A stretch of DNA of 64,000 bases from Branchiostoma floridae (GCF_000003815.2 NC_049984.1:2624932-2688931); one strand, 5' to 3'. Positions 10,501-19,276 are shown, counted from the first letter of the stretch. Notes: generated by a model from the sequence alone, not told the origin. Numbers and translations: made by a program.

Positions 10501-13500
10501 AAGTAGTCAGGAAGGTTAAAAAAATGATTGTAAAAATGAGTATGATATACAGAACAATAAATTCTTCATTTTACATTTTGCTCTTTCACATCTTTTTCCA
10601 TAACTTCCATGAAATTGAATTTGGCATTTCTCTATGATATTTCTAAGTTTGGCTAAGAAAAATTGTAACAACTGTACAGCAATTTTAAAGTCCCAATCCG
10701 GCATTCTAATCATTGACAGTGGCACACTCGGTGTGACTTTGAATTGTTCTATGGAAGCCCGTGTGATAACAGAAGAACCAAGTGTAATACCCCAAGTTAT
10801 CGCCCGGACAGGAACAGAACACCCATGGCTCGTTCTCATTTAAATGTCGAAATGCTGTCGCCTGACTTTACGCCTTGATATGGAGCAAATTATAGACAAC
10901 AGCATTGGTTCCTTCATCTTTCCACAACCCCAGTAATGTTTTACAAAAGATGCACCACATCTTTCGTATATGTTGACGGGTTAGAAGATTATTATGGCCA
11001 CGGGTGGGATTTCACACCCTAAAAAATGGCTGTCGCCTGAGAAGAAACGAAGAATTCAAATAGTAGCCAAAAATGTAACTGGTCAGTTCCCAGAATAATT
11101 GTTCGGTAGGTGAAACCAGCTACCCAGACCCTCTGCCCGATCACGTCAGATCGCTCCTGTCACTGATCTTGGAGGCTGTGTGAGGTGGTTTATGCCTGTC
11201 GCCAGATTCTGTAACAAACGTTACCACCACTAGTACGATGGTTGCCTAGGTTATATTTACCACGTATAAGACTAGAAATGGCCGTTTTTGTGACGCTGTA
11301 CAGTTTTTCTGGCTTTCTAAAGAAACAATAAAGGATTGTTGACTGTCATTTGTATCCCACCTTGCTTAACAAAATGTTGTACAGAAATGACTGTAACAAA
11401 CGTTACCATTGTTCGATGCTGTCTAAGCTTTCTATTTGACCTGGTGTAAAAAAGCTGCCCACTTTTCAAATGTCCCTAGGGACATCCACTTATACCTAAA
11501 TGATGTAGTTAATAAGGTAAGTCCTTTCGAGGAAAACAGGGTAAAGTCTACTGTTGTAACAAACGTTACCGGTAACGTTTGTTACCTGCCCTGTAATGCA
11601 TTACCAATGGGACCGAAAATAATAAGTTGCCATTTTTTGGCTATGGTTAAAAGAGGAATTTTCCTAAACAACCACGTAGTTTTCAGTGAAAATAAAGCCG
11701 ATTTATTTTTCGACCAAAAAAATGCAATTTTCGACATTTCAATGAGAACGAGACCCATATCAAATGTTATTGCAGCCAAGGTATGACATAAATACATGTA
11801 ATACATGTGGCTGGGGAAACATAAGGTCAAATGTGAAGATGCCCTACTCTGTTAATGCCTGGAAGACTGCCTTGAGCTGCCTGAGCTCCGTACACTCCGT
11901 TTTGCCGATATCTTGACTACGACAATAAAATTTCCATCTAGAAAAAACTGTCGGCAACCCGATATTGGCGAGGAAAAAAACTGCGTCTAATCGTGCCTTT
12001 CTTTAATGTCTAAATGTTCTGTACAGCAAGAGAGAGACTACCTAGTCCCACAAACAAGCTGGAGGTCAGGTGACTATGCAGGTAGGTAGGCTAGGAAAAC
12101 ACAACGTCCATTCTCCTATGCAGAGACATCCAATGGTGAAACCGGGCGACGCCCACAGGAACAAATGCTGACACTTGAGATAGCAGAGTACAGACAAGCA
12201 GCGGTTTTGCCATTGGATGTCTCTGTGAAGGAGAATGGACGACGCCTTACTCTGTCAGCGCCTGGAAGACTGTCCTGTTAAGTTGGTATATAGGTAGGCT
12301 AGGCAAACATAATGTGTAGATGCCTTAGTAACCCTTACTCTGTCAGCGCCTGGAAGACTGCCTTGAGCTGCCTGAGCTCCGTCCGCTCCTGAGACTCCAC
12401 CCGACCGTACAGGAAATCCGACACCTCCTCCAGCTGATCGTCCGTCAGGTCGCCCGGCGCCCGCAGCAGGAACGACACGTCCGTAAACTCCGCCAGCAGG
12501 CCCGTCCGCTGGTAACCTGAAGCTCAGAAGAGACCCCTGTCAGTTACGGACAAAACTGCAGTAGTCAAAGCAGAGATCAACAACACCAGTATGAAAACAA
12601 CACTTATCAATGTTGTTAAGGGCACAACTTTTAAGGGCACAACTTTTAATAAGAGTAGGTTGACCATATCTCACTTTACAGAAACTGAAAAATGCTTATG
12701 TGGAGAGGACTTAATGAAAACAATGTATGACAAGAAATACTGGAGGTTGAACTTGTTGAGCATATCTGTAAACAGTGGAGTCTCCTACCAATTACAGACA
12801 GAACTGACATGGTTTCAAAAGCAGAGCCTCATAATTTGTTTCAGGTATTTCCCCACCTCCTGTGTTTGTCCTCTTCCACTTGAGTGCCCGGATGTCCCTC
12901 CGTACAGGCTCCAGGTCCCACCCCATCCTGTCTGCTAGCTCCACCACATTGAACTCTAACCTGTGGGTACAGGGGTTAAAGGTTAAAGGTGACAGGCACC
13001 AGGTCCCACCCCATCCTGTCTGCCAGCTCCACAACGTTGAACTCTTACCTGTGGGTACAGGGGTTAAAGGTTAAAGGTGACAGGCTCCAGGTCCCACCCC
13101 ATCCTGTCTGCCAGCTACACAACGTTGAACTTTAACCTGTGGGTACAGGGGTTAAAGGTTAAAGGTGACAGGCTCCAGGTCCCATCCCATCCTGTCTGCC
13201 AGCTCCACAACATTGAACTCTAACCTGTGGGTACAGGGGTTAGAGTTTAAAGGTGACAGGCTCCAGGTCCCACCCCATCCTGTCTGCCAGTTCCACAACG
13301 TTGAACTCTAACCTGTGGGTACAGGGTTAAAGGTTAAAGGTGACAGGCTCCAGGTCCCACCCCATCCTGTCTGCCAGCTCCACAACATTGAACTCTAACC
13401 TGTGAGTACAGGGGTTAAAGGTTAAAGGTGACAGGCTCCAGGTCCCATCCCATCCTGTCTGCCAGCTCCACCACATTGAACTCTAACCTGTGGGTACAAG

Positions 13501-16325
13501 GTTAAAGGTGACAGGCTCCAGGTCCCACCCCATCCTGTCTGCCAGCTCCACAACATTGAACTCTAACCTGCAGGGTCAGAGGTTAAAGGTTACAGGGGAC
13601 ATGCTCTAGGTCCCAACCCAAGCTGTCTACCCACAGCTCCAACACATTGAACTCTAACCTGCAGGGACAGAGGTTAAAGACTACATGTCCCACCCCATCC
13701 TGTCTGCCGGCTCCACGACTTGACCTCTAACCTGTAGCATCAGAGGTTAAAGGTTAAAGGCAATTGGCTCCTGGTCCTTGAATCTTGAAACAGTGTGCAA
13801 GGAAAATAATTCGCTAGACATGGTCTCTTGGTGCTGGATAACACATGCATGGATACCCGTAAAGCTTAACAGTGAAACAAGTTCAACAGATGGCCCCAGC
13901 CTGACCTGTTGCTGGTCGAGTGGTCGACTCCCTTCTTCCTCCCCATGGCGACGGCCGCGGCGATGATGGGGTTGGTCCGCGCCAGTTGCCGTAGCAACCC
14001 CGGTCCCCCGTAGAACTGGATGGTGCAGAAGGCTCTGATTGGTTGGAGCACCTCGATCCACTTCCTCTGGTGCAGTTCCAGGTAGCACAGCAAGGTGGCG
14101 ATGCCTGCAGATGCAAGGGGAACACATCCAGGAAAACAAACACAAGGTCATTTCGGCTAAATTTTTATTCATTTTTCCATTTAGTGCATGACCCAAGATG
14201 GCCGCCATATCTGGAAATTACTCTATTACTCAACAACTAGATTAAGATTTAGGAACCAGTTAGACATTTAGCATCTTTCGCCAGTGACTGAGGTAAAAAA
14301 CGTGAACAAAGGCACTGATTGAAAACATCAGACGCCTCTTTTTTAATTAAAAAACAACAAATTGGGGCTTGGGCAGTAGTTATTGGGTCAGCCTACTGGC
14401 CTACTGAAATTCAGATTTATGAGAAGTGCTGTTAAATTTATTCTTGGACAGAGGAAGAAGAAATGAGGCAACAGCACATTTCTCTTCAACAAATTGGCTA
14501 GAAAAAAATTTATTTCAATGTAGGTCCTAAAGGTGCTCATGATCCACTCAGCAATACTCCAATGAGTCACAGTCAATGAAAGACCCATAGCTGACCTTCC
14601 TCCGTCATGTCCAGTGCCTGCACAGCTGCCTCCACAGGCACTGCCACCACATGCCCAGGGCAGCTACAAGGCAGGGGGGCCTCCGAACTGTCAGCAGTTT
14701 CATGGTTGCAAACTGCTGAGGCTGTGTTCTGGTCATTGTCTAGACCAGTGGAGACTTGTGCTGGAGTGTTAGCATCTTCAGACAGCATGGCGTAGTCTAT
14801 ACCATCTTCTTCAAATTCTGGTTCCTGTACAAAGGGAAACGTTTCAACAACCAAGTTCAGAACTCGACAGCAAGTAAAGAGCAAGGTTTCTTTTGGAAGC
14901 ACGGTCTTGTGGCTATACTTGTTCTGGATTCGAATCCCTACCTGATCGCAGTGTTGCACATAGCTAGGAATAAAATTTTCTAGTAAATCTATTATTTTTC
15001 AAAATACAAAAAAAATGCAGTAACCCTGACCTGCACCTGTGCAGCTCTCTCTCGTTCCCGTTGCTGCCGTAACTTCTCGCGACACCGGCAGCGCGGGAAA
15101 ACTTTCCTCAGCAGTTTCTTCACTGTCGTCCTGTCAACTGAGTTGCCGTAGGTGTGGCGCCGCAACTCACACAGGTCCGAACCCTGCAATAAACAATAAA
15201 CAAATGAACAACAACATTAAGCAAACAGCTTAAGTCATTACAGTACTTGACATTTCTAGCCTGAATTAGGCTTATGTCACATTCCCTACCCAGGGGCCCA
15301 GCCGGGCTGTTTGAAGAAATGAAAAATTTAAGTTTATGCCTTATGCCGTTGAATTATTTTGGGTTCATAATGTGTTTCGGTTGTCTTTGTATTGTACTTT
15401 TCATTCTCCAAAACTGCACAGCCAAGCCCCTTTGTGGAAATGTGATGCTAGCCTTTGCAGTTTCAATGAAAATTGCTAGGTGTCTCTCTTGCATCAGCGT
15501 TAAAGAAGAGGTGACAGTGTGAAGGTCCCCCATCTCTCCCTGCCCTCCCAATCTCCTGTACATAGTTCTACAAAATTTCAAAGAAATAAATTGTGCCTCT
15601 GCAGTTTCAATGAAAATTGCTAGGAGTCTCCCTTACATCAGCATTGAGGAAGAGGTGACAGTGTGAAGGCTTCCCATCCCTGCCTGCCCTCCCAATCTCC
15701 TGTACATAGTTCTACAAAATTTCAAAGAAATAAATTGTGCCTCTGCAGTTTCAATGAAAATTGCTAGGAGTCTCCCTTACATCAGCATTGAGGAAGAGGT
15801 GACAGTGTGAAGGCTTCCCATCCCTGCCTGCCCTCCCAATCTCCTGTACATAGTTCTACAAAATTTCAAAGAAATAAATTGTGCCTCTGCAGTTTCAATG
15901 AAAATTGCTAGGTGTCTCTCTTACATCAGCGTTGAGGAAGAGATGACAGTGCAAGGGCTTCCCATCTCTCCCCGCCTTCCCGATGTAAAACTACTGAAAG
16001 AAGTTTTAAAAATGCCTGCAGTTCTAGTGCAAATTGCTAGGAGTCTCTCTTACATCAGCGTTGAGGAAGAGATGACAGTGTGAGGGCTTCCCATCCCTCC
16101 CCGCCCTCCCGATCTCCTGAACGTAGTTCTCAAAGCTCTTTGGCATGTTGTAGTGGATGATGGCCCGCACGTCGGACTTGTCCAGCCCCATGCCGAACGC
16201 GACCGTTGCCACGACGATACGCAGCTCTCCCGACATGAAGCGTTTCTGGATCTGCCGACGCTGAGCGGCGGACTTCCCGGCGTGGTAACAGTCAGCCAGC
16301 CACTTCACCTGCGGTGGGCCTTTCT
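7519..16325 (-). CDS. RECQL4: RECQL4-type RecQ DNA helicase, C-terminal nine exons (copy A, intact)
   Basis: RecQ4 helicase acts in replication initiation and genome stability in the nucleus. Exons in transcript order: a 16325-16054, b 15183-15031, c 14824-14596, d 14104-13906, e 12960-12857, f 12516-12339, g 10325-10178, h 8102-7968, i 7620-7519 (stop 7521-7519). All phases match across GT/AG introns, giving ~506 uninterrupted residues. Exon a holds helicase motif V ([12 protein letters not shown]) and motif VI ([10 protein letters not shown]). Downstream blocks align in order with vertebrate RECQL4 rather than other RecQ proteins: [89 protein letters not shown]. There is no typical zinc-binding RQC region, as in RECQL4. 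Exon b could instead end at 15037. Exons for motifs I-IV and the Sld2-like N-terminus are not found upstream before the EF1A gene, so this copy looks 5'-truncated or misassembled. Confidence 0.9.
7621..7967 (-). other. RECQL4 copy A intron h-i
   Basis: Short intron between exon h (donor GTCGGT) and exon i (acceptor TTTATCCAG). No mobile element recognised. Confidence 0.7.
8125..8885. repeat. Minisatellite split by a mariner insertion
   Basis: Units of about 40 bp (CATACATACATAGGCATACTC, CTATACAGTTACATA) occur at about 8125-8170 and about 8750-8885. The mariner element at 8172-8749 sits inside the array. Copy B lacks the array at the equivalent intron position. Confidence 0.85.
8172..8749 (+). 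mobile_element. Internally deleted mariner element
   Basis: Terminal inverted repeats CGAGGGGCGTGNAAGAAGTA, extending through ATGGCCCTGACCCA, are flanked by TA at 8170-8171 and 8750-8751, the target duplication of Tc1/mariner elements. The plus strand encodes the N-terminal paired-like DNA-binding region of a mariner transposase from about 8355 ([43 protein letters not shown]). It is then joined out of frame to the C-terminal tail ([19 protein letters not shown], stop at 8674-8676). The catalytic DD(D/E) core is deleted, so the 578-bp copy is non-autonomous. Confidence 0.9.
8881..9283. mobile_element. Foldback MITE, ~403 bp
   Basis: Terminal inverted repeats CTATACACCTTTCTCACGCG, continuing GCGGCCATGATAGAT, with the exact reverse complement at the right end. 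No transposase. Absent from the same intron in copy B. Confidence 0.85.
9365..9620 (+). mobile_element. tRNA-derived SINE body (5'-truncated)
   Basis: Shares the body GTGAAAATGAGTACCTAGCT, GGACGTTAAATGGAGGT, GGGGAGAGCCACACCCCA with copies at 17830, 33565 and 57060. The tRNA-like head is missing. Copy B has only the tail end of this sequence near 44640. Confidence 0.65.
9640..9720 (-). repeat. Partial duplicate of RECQL4 exon g donor edge (copy A)
   Basis: The plus strand reads CACAGCTGTCTGAAGAAACG, TTAAGTGTCAGCTCCTTCTC, AAAGTACC, matching the 3' part of exon g (10178-10260). It begins like the exon/donor side (ACCTGTTCC) but stops within the exon. It lies in intron g-h. Confidence 0.8.
9779..10112. 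mobile_element. Foldback MITE (CTCTCCAAGCAGAGG family), left arm duplicated
   Basis: The left arm TACTCTCCAAGCAGAGGGTA..GCTCCGGCTGTTTTT..TAGTCGTTTTTA occurs twice (9779 and about 9904) before a single right arm ending CTCTGCTTGGAGAGTA. The orthologous element in copy B (44891-45078) has one left arm, so the duplication is specific to A. Confidence 0.85.
10326..10823. other. RECQL4 copy A intron f-g, first part
   Basis: Non-coding. From about 10400 it is not matched in copy B. No element recognised until the inverted-repeat block at 10824. Confidence 0.4.
10824..11757. mobile_element. Copy-A-specific inverted-repeat element, ~930 bp
   Basis: Ends are imperfect inverted repeats (CTCGTTCTCATTTAAATGTC on the left; GACATTTCAATGAGAACGAG on the right). 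Inside, the motif GTAACAAACGTTACC occurs at 11211 and 11393, and as a perfect 30-bp palindrome at 11556-11585. No transposase motif is visible in the 116-codon open frame at 11436-11786. The segment is absent from intron f-g of copy B. Confidence 0.55.
11830..12345 (-). repeat. Duplicated donor edge of RECQL4 exon f (copy A)
   Basis: Sequence like the exon f end plus donor (plus strand TTACTCTGTCAGCGCCTGGA, AGACTGCCTTGAGCTGCC) recurs at about 11845 (diverged) and 12246 before the genuine junction at 12336-12345. Confidence 0.8.
12106..12240. mobile_element. Short foldback MITE (GCAGRGACATCCAAYGG family)
   Basis: Inverted ends GTCCATTCTCCTATGCAGAG..ACATCCAATGG and CCATTGGATGTCTCTGTGAA..GGAGAATGGAC. 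The same family as the larger element at 42952-43229. It sits between two exon f edge repeats. Confidence 0.75.
12857..12960 (-). CDS. RECQL4: RECQL4 copy A exon e (intact)
   Basis: A 104-bp exon, acceptor CCCACAG at 12961 side, donor GTGGGG. It encodes [20 protein letters not shown] and then [15 protein letters not shown], matching the RECQL4 block around MGWEL..VRR. Its first ~55 bp are the same sequence as the repeat units that fill the preceding intron (12961-13745). The codons for L-E-P match the array version, unlike copy B. Confidence 0.85.
12961..13745 (-). repeat. Exon e acceptor array (copy A), about nine extra units of ~89 bp
   Basis: Each unit read on the minus strand carries a pyrimidine stretch, CCCACAG acceptor and the first ~55 bp of exon e. 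On the plus strand the signatures are CCACCCCATCCTGTCTGCC, AGCTCCACAAC(G/A)TTGAACTC, TAACCTGTGGGTACAGG and GGTTAAAGGTTAAAGGTGAC. Acceptor copies recur near 13038, 13127, 13217, 13305, 13391, 13479, 13559, 13650 and 13721, besides the real one at 12961. Later units drift (CTGCAGGGTCAG). Confidence 0.9.
14105..14595 (-). other. RECQL4 copy A intron c-d
   Basis: Non-coding. About 14220-14570 matches copy B 53040-53360 only partially. No element recognised. Confidence 0.5.
15441..16090 (-). repeat. Exon a donor array (copy A), four extra units of ~137 bp
   Basis: The plus strand unit AGTTTCAATGAAAATTGCTA, GGAGTCTCYCTTACATCAGC, TTGAGGAAGAGRTGACAGTG, CCATCCCTGCCTGCCCTCCC, AATCTCCTGTACATAGTTCT repeats at about 15460, 15605, 15742 and 15890 before the true exon edge at 16030-16140. 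Each unit holds a GTAAGRGAGAC donor on the minus strand and the last ~85 bp of exon a. The units before the true edge are frayed and lack the helicase-coding remainder. Confidence 0.9.
16054..16325 (-). CDS. RECQL4: RECQL4 copy A exon a: helicase motifs V and VI
   Basis: A 272-bp exon starting [16 protein letters not shown]. It includes [12 protein letters not shown] (motif V) and [13 protein letters not shown] (motif VI, arginine finger region) and ends HCHLFLNAD before donor GTAAGA. This is the second half of RecA-like domain 2. The ATP-binding motifs I-III would be in missing upstream exons. Confidence 0.92.
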
Positions 16326-16346
16326 CTGTAGGGGGACAAATGGAAA

Positions 16347-16549
16347 TACTGTAAATGCATTTAAGTTTGTGGGAATTTAATTTTGCGGTAACGGGAAAAA
16401 GGACTTTTAAGTTCGGTTTTAAGGTCATGGTAGTATCATGCACTGTAGTCTCTTACTGCCATTGAAAAATGTTCCTGGTGGTTTATGTTCGCAGCCACCG
16501 CGAAAACTGCGAACATTAAACTACCGCAAAAGTTTCTGCATTTACAGTA
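16347..16549 (+). mobile_element. MITE, TACTGTAAATGCA family, copy 1
   Basis: Terminal inverted repeats TACTGTAAATGCA and TGCATTTACAGTA, with internal stems such as GCGGTGGTTTTAAGTTCGCGG (here diverged). It sits only 22 bp upstream of exon a, so its right side overlaps the branch-point region of that intron. Other copies: 22752, 24473, 28232, 33279, 34416, 40554, 55515, 61693, 63771. Confidence 0.85.
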
Positions 16550-17514
16550 TATTTCAGTATCTAGTCTAAATAGAGATACAATACAAAAACTAGTAGTTCT
16601 GATCCACCACCAACCAGGCTGAGCTCCTGACTACATTCTACAGCACACATGCACACTTAGGTCTGTACTACTCTAACACTGTCCAGTCCATCTCAGGCTG
16701 CGCGTGATAAGCACATGATTTATACAGTGCAGCCCTCAGGTGCCAAACTGGGCTTAATCCCTTCTCAAGGTAATAATCATTAATCTTAATCCATCAGGCC
16801 ACCTGATATCAGGCATCCCTCCAGGCATGTGTCCCTAATCTCAAAGCAGATCCTAAGGTAGCATAAGATAGTATCAAAAGTATCAAAAGCTGGCAGAGGA
16901 GTGAAGCCAGTGAGTGAGTGAGTGAGTGATTGAGTGAGTGAGCAAGTGAGTGAGTGAGTGAATGAGTGAGTGAGAGCGAGTGAGTGAGTGAGTGAGTGAG
17001 ATAGTGTGCGTGAGTGAGAGTGAGTGAATGAGTGAGTGAGTGAGTGGGTGAGTGAGTGGGTGAGTGAGTGGGTGAGTGAGTGAGTGAGTGTGAGTGAGTG
17101 AGTCAGTGAGTTAGTGAGTGAAAACATATATTAGTCACCATCTTTCCACATAAAACAGATTGTTCCAGTCCCAAGTAGTGTCTTTGGGAAATTTGTACTG
17201 CATTCCCACACAAAACGTAGAAATAAAGGAACAAAATCTTTAAATTGAACAACAAAATTGCACAGATGCAGAGCTTCTCTCGGCTATAGACTCCCTATGA
17301 TTGACAGCTATCACTATACAGGTGTGACATTAGAGCAGACAAAGGTGCCCAGCAGGTAAGCTGAAGCGGATACACCTGTTCCTGAGGAACACCTGTCGGT
17401 CGTCACTCATGCAGAGAAATTGCCCCAGATTGCAAACCAGCGATTACTGTGACACAGCCGCGTTACAATGGGCGCCTTTGTTACTGGTGTACCACTGGGC
17501 TAACTTCACAATAG
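16550..17514. other. Non-coding sequence upstream of RECQL4 exon a (copy A)
   Basis: Collinear with 55653-56575 in copy B. No exon is recognised. It includes the microsatellite at 16908-17120 and a block at about 17370-17510 whose pattern (CACCTGTC/TGGTCGTCACTCA, GATTACTG, CCTTTGTTACTG) is repeated again at 18360-18475. Confidence 0.5.
16908..17120. repeat. (GTGA)n microsatellite
   Basis: Tetranucleotide AGTG/TGAG run with scattered interruptions. The apparent SLTHSLTH protein on the minus strand is only this repeat translated. Confidence 0.95.
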
Positions 17515-17680
17515 CAGGGCTCAAAATATTATTTTCTGCATACCTGCACTGAAAATTACCTGCACCAGACAAATTTTACCTGCACCACTCTGAATTTAGA
17601 ATGTATAGATCATACTAAAATTGTTCAGTAACCATTGCTATTTTTCTTTAAGTTTTATACTTCATCAGGTCAGGATTGCA
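17515..17680 (+). mobile_element. hAT-like MITE (CAGGGCTCGAAATA family), truncated
   Basis: Begins CAGGGCTCAAAATAT and contains GAAAATTACCTGCACCAGAC and ATCATACTAAAATTGTTCAG, then breaks off. The orthologous copy in B (56576-56910) is full length, so the right part was lost or interrupted here. Confidence 0.7.
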
Positions 17681-17824
17681 CTAGTGGAGGAGATCGCCCG
17701 CTCACTCCGGTCCCAGGGTGCTTTGTGCTTGCAAGGGTTCCAGCTGCCAGGGTCCCAGGGACAGCCAAGCCAGAACCGAGTTCCTTTTAGTGGTAAAACA
17801 GTCAATACAGCTAAGGGCTAAGGC

Positions 17825-18060
17825 ACTTGACACGGCTTTCCTCACTTTACTCAGGTGAAAATGAGTACCTAGCTTCGGCTAGGGCCGTCCCCCGGATAGG
17901 ACGTTAAATGGAGGTACAGTGTTTGGGGAGAGCCACACCCCAGGCATGTTAAAGAACCCACCACACGTGCGATGGTGTGGCGTGCGATGGTGCAAACCCT
18001 TCTGTCTGGAGTTGGTGATCCTCTACAAATCACCTGGATGGAGGCCTGGCGAACCTCCTT
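17825..18060 (+). mobile_element. tRNA-derived SINE body
   Basis: GGTGAAAATGAGTACCTAGC, GGACGTTAAATGGAGGTACA, GTTTGGGGAGAGCCACACCC, TTAAAGAACCCACCACACG, and a tail with GGTGATCCTCTACAAATCACC. The tRNA-like head is missing. Not present at the same spot in copy B. Confidence 0.65.
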
Positions 18061-18110
18061 TTTGTACCAGCCAAAACATATCAATAATTGCCGATTCCTT
18101 GTCAGATGGA

Positions 18111-18198
18111 CATTATCAGAAGAACATTTTTGGAAGAACATTTTTGGAAGAACATTATCGGAAGAACGTTATCGGAAGAACGTTATCGGAAGAACGTC
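18111..18198. repeat. Short tandem repeat, ~16-bp unit
   Basis: AGAACATTTTTGGA and AGAACGTTATCGGA units occur five to six times. Absent in copy B. Confidence 0.85.
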
Positions 18199-18475
18199 TC
18201 TCAGATAGAACAGCGATCCTGAAGAAGGCCACAGTGGTCATTGAAAATCTGACCTGTGTACACCTTTGCATTGCCAAGGAAGTGTTGGAAGAAAGTTTAG
18301 CATCGTACGTACAACAAATGAACACAATCCCCCAGTCCGCACACTGGTCAGTACACTACAGTTCCACCTGTTCCCACCCAGACCACCTGTTGGTCGTCAC
18401 TCAGGCAGAAAAAACAGCTCTGACCACTGGTGATTACTGCCCAACAAGTGTCACAATGGTCTCCTTTGTTACTGA

Positions 18476-18837
18476 GGCCACACCGATTTAATTTCTTGGT
18501 TCACGGATTCGCTCGCTCCTATTTTCTGGGGAAAAAAATAAAAATAAAAATTACCACTCAAGCAAATTTTCACCATTAATGAAACCATTCACCAACTTTC
18601 TGGTGTAGCAAATTGGCCTTTATATTATAAGCTCCTTAAAGTGTGGGTACAGGTGCTGTTACTGTACAAAAATAGTGTTTTTGTACTTTTTTCAAGCTGA
18701 AAACTTTTTCTCTTTATGTTTTGGATTAGCCTTTACCTTTACCCCAACCATTTTACAATTTTTATTTTTATTTCGCCCTCTCGCTCCATATTTTTTATGA
18801 AAAAATCCGTGAACCAAGAAATTAAATTGGTGTGGCC
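18476..18837. mobile_element. PIF/Harbinger-like MITE (copy A only)
   Basis: Terminal inverted repeats GGCCACACCGATTTAATTTC, continuing TTGGTTCACGGATT. A 3-bp direct repeat TGA at 18473-18475 and 18838-18840 flanks the element. Copy B has the empty site with a single TGA at about 57947-57949. The 3-bp target duplication points to PIF/Harbinger; no transposase is present. Confidence 0.85.
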
Positions 18838-18950
18838 TGAGGGTTTGTTTTGGCTCTGCGATTGTGCAGTGTTGCTAATAGGATTCTCCCTAATATACTA
18901 AATACTAATCACAGACAAAGAGACTGTTATTCTACCATCAGCTCAAGACC

Positions 18951-18996
18951 TGGTGTGTTACGCCGAAGGGCGGTTATACCGGCTATATAGATACAG
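18951..18996 (-). mobile_element. 46-bp LINE 3'-tail insertion (copy A only)
   Basis: TGGTGTGTTACGCCGAAGGG, then CGGTTATACCGGCTATATAG and ATACAG, flanked by AAGACC on both sides (18945-18950 and 18997-19002). Copy B has a single AAGACC. The sequence matches other dispersed 3' tails (4640, 19277, 20114, 57430, 58327, 59187), fitting extreme 5' truncation of a non-LTR retrotransposon. Confidence 0.7.
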
Positions 18997-19276
18997 AAGA
19001 CCAAGAAGGAGGACTGCTTATTCTGATTTCAAGGTCTCACAGTTTTATATTCTACAGTACCAAAAGGCAGCAATTATTAGGAAATTTTATTCAATGAATA
19101 ACATCTTCAGGTGACTGGAGTGCTGAAAAAGTGAATTATAGTAAACCATCCAATTTTCAAAAGAGATGGGGATTATAGTATATTTCTATAATTATCAGGC
19201 CTGCAAAGTATTTATCCCACTCCGAAAGAAGACACGATTGCTCCCTCCTTGGAGACTTCTTCAATACGGAGACACA

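Noticed and set aside
12905-13745. Regular ~89-bp repeats resembling a CRISPR-like array
   Set aside because: Units have no unique spacers, contain exon e coding sequence and splice acceptors, and sit in a eukaryotic intron.
13747-14208. Pro/Ala/Arg-rich frames overlapping exon d (also 52574-53096)
   Set aside because: Shadow frames of RECQL4 exon d, which carries the conserved LLCYLELH block in another frame.
16786-17127. 113-codon Ser/Leu/Thr/His repeat protein
   Set aside because: Translation of the (GTGA)n microsatellite.
17919-18491. 190-codon open frame
   Set aside because: Runs through a SINE, a 16-bp tandem repeat and unrelated repeat sequence; no exon-like conservation with copy B across its length.
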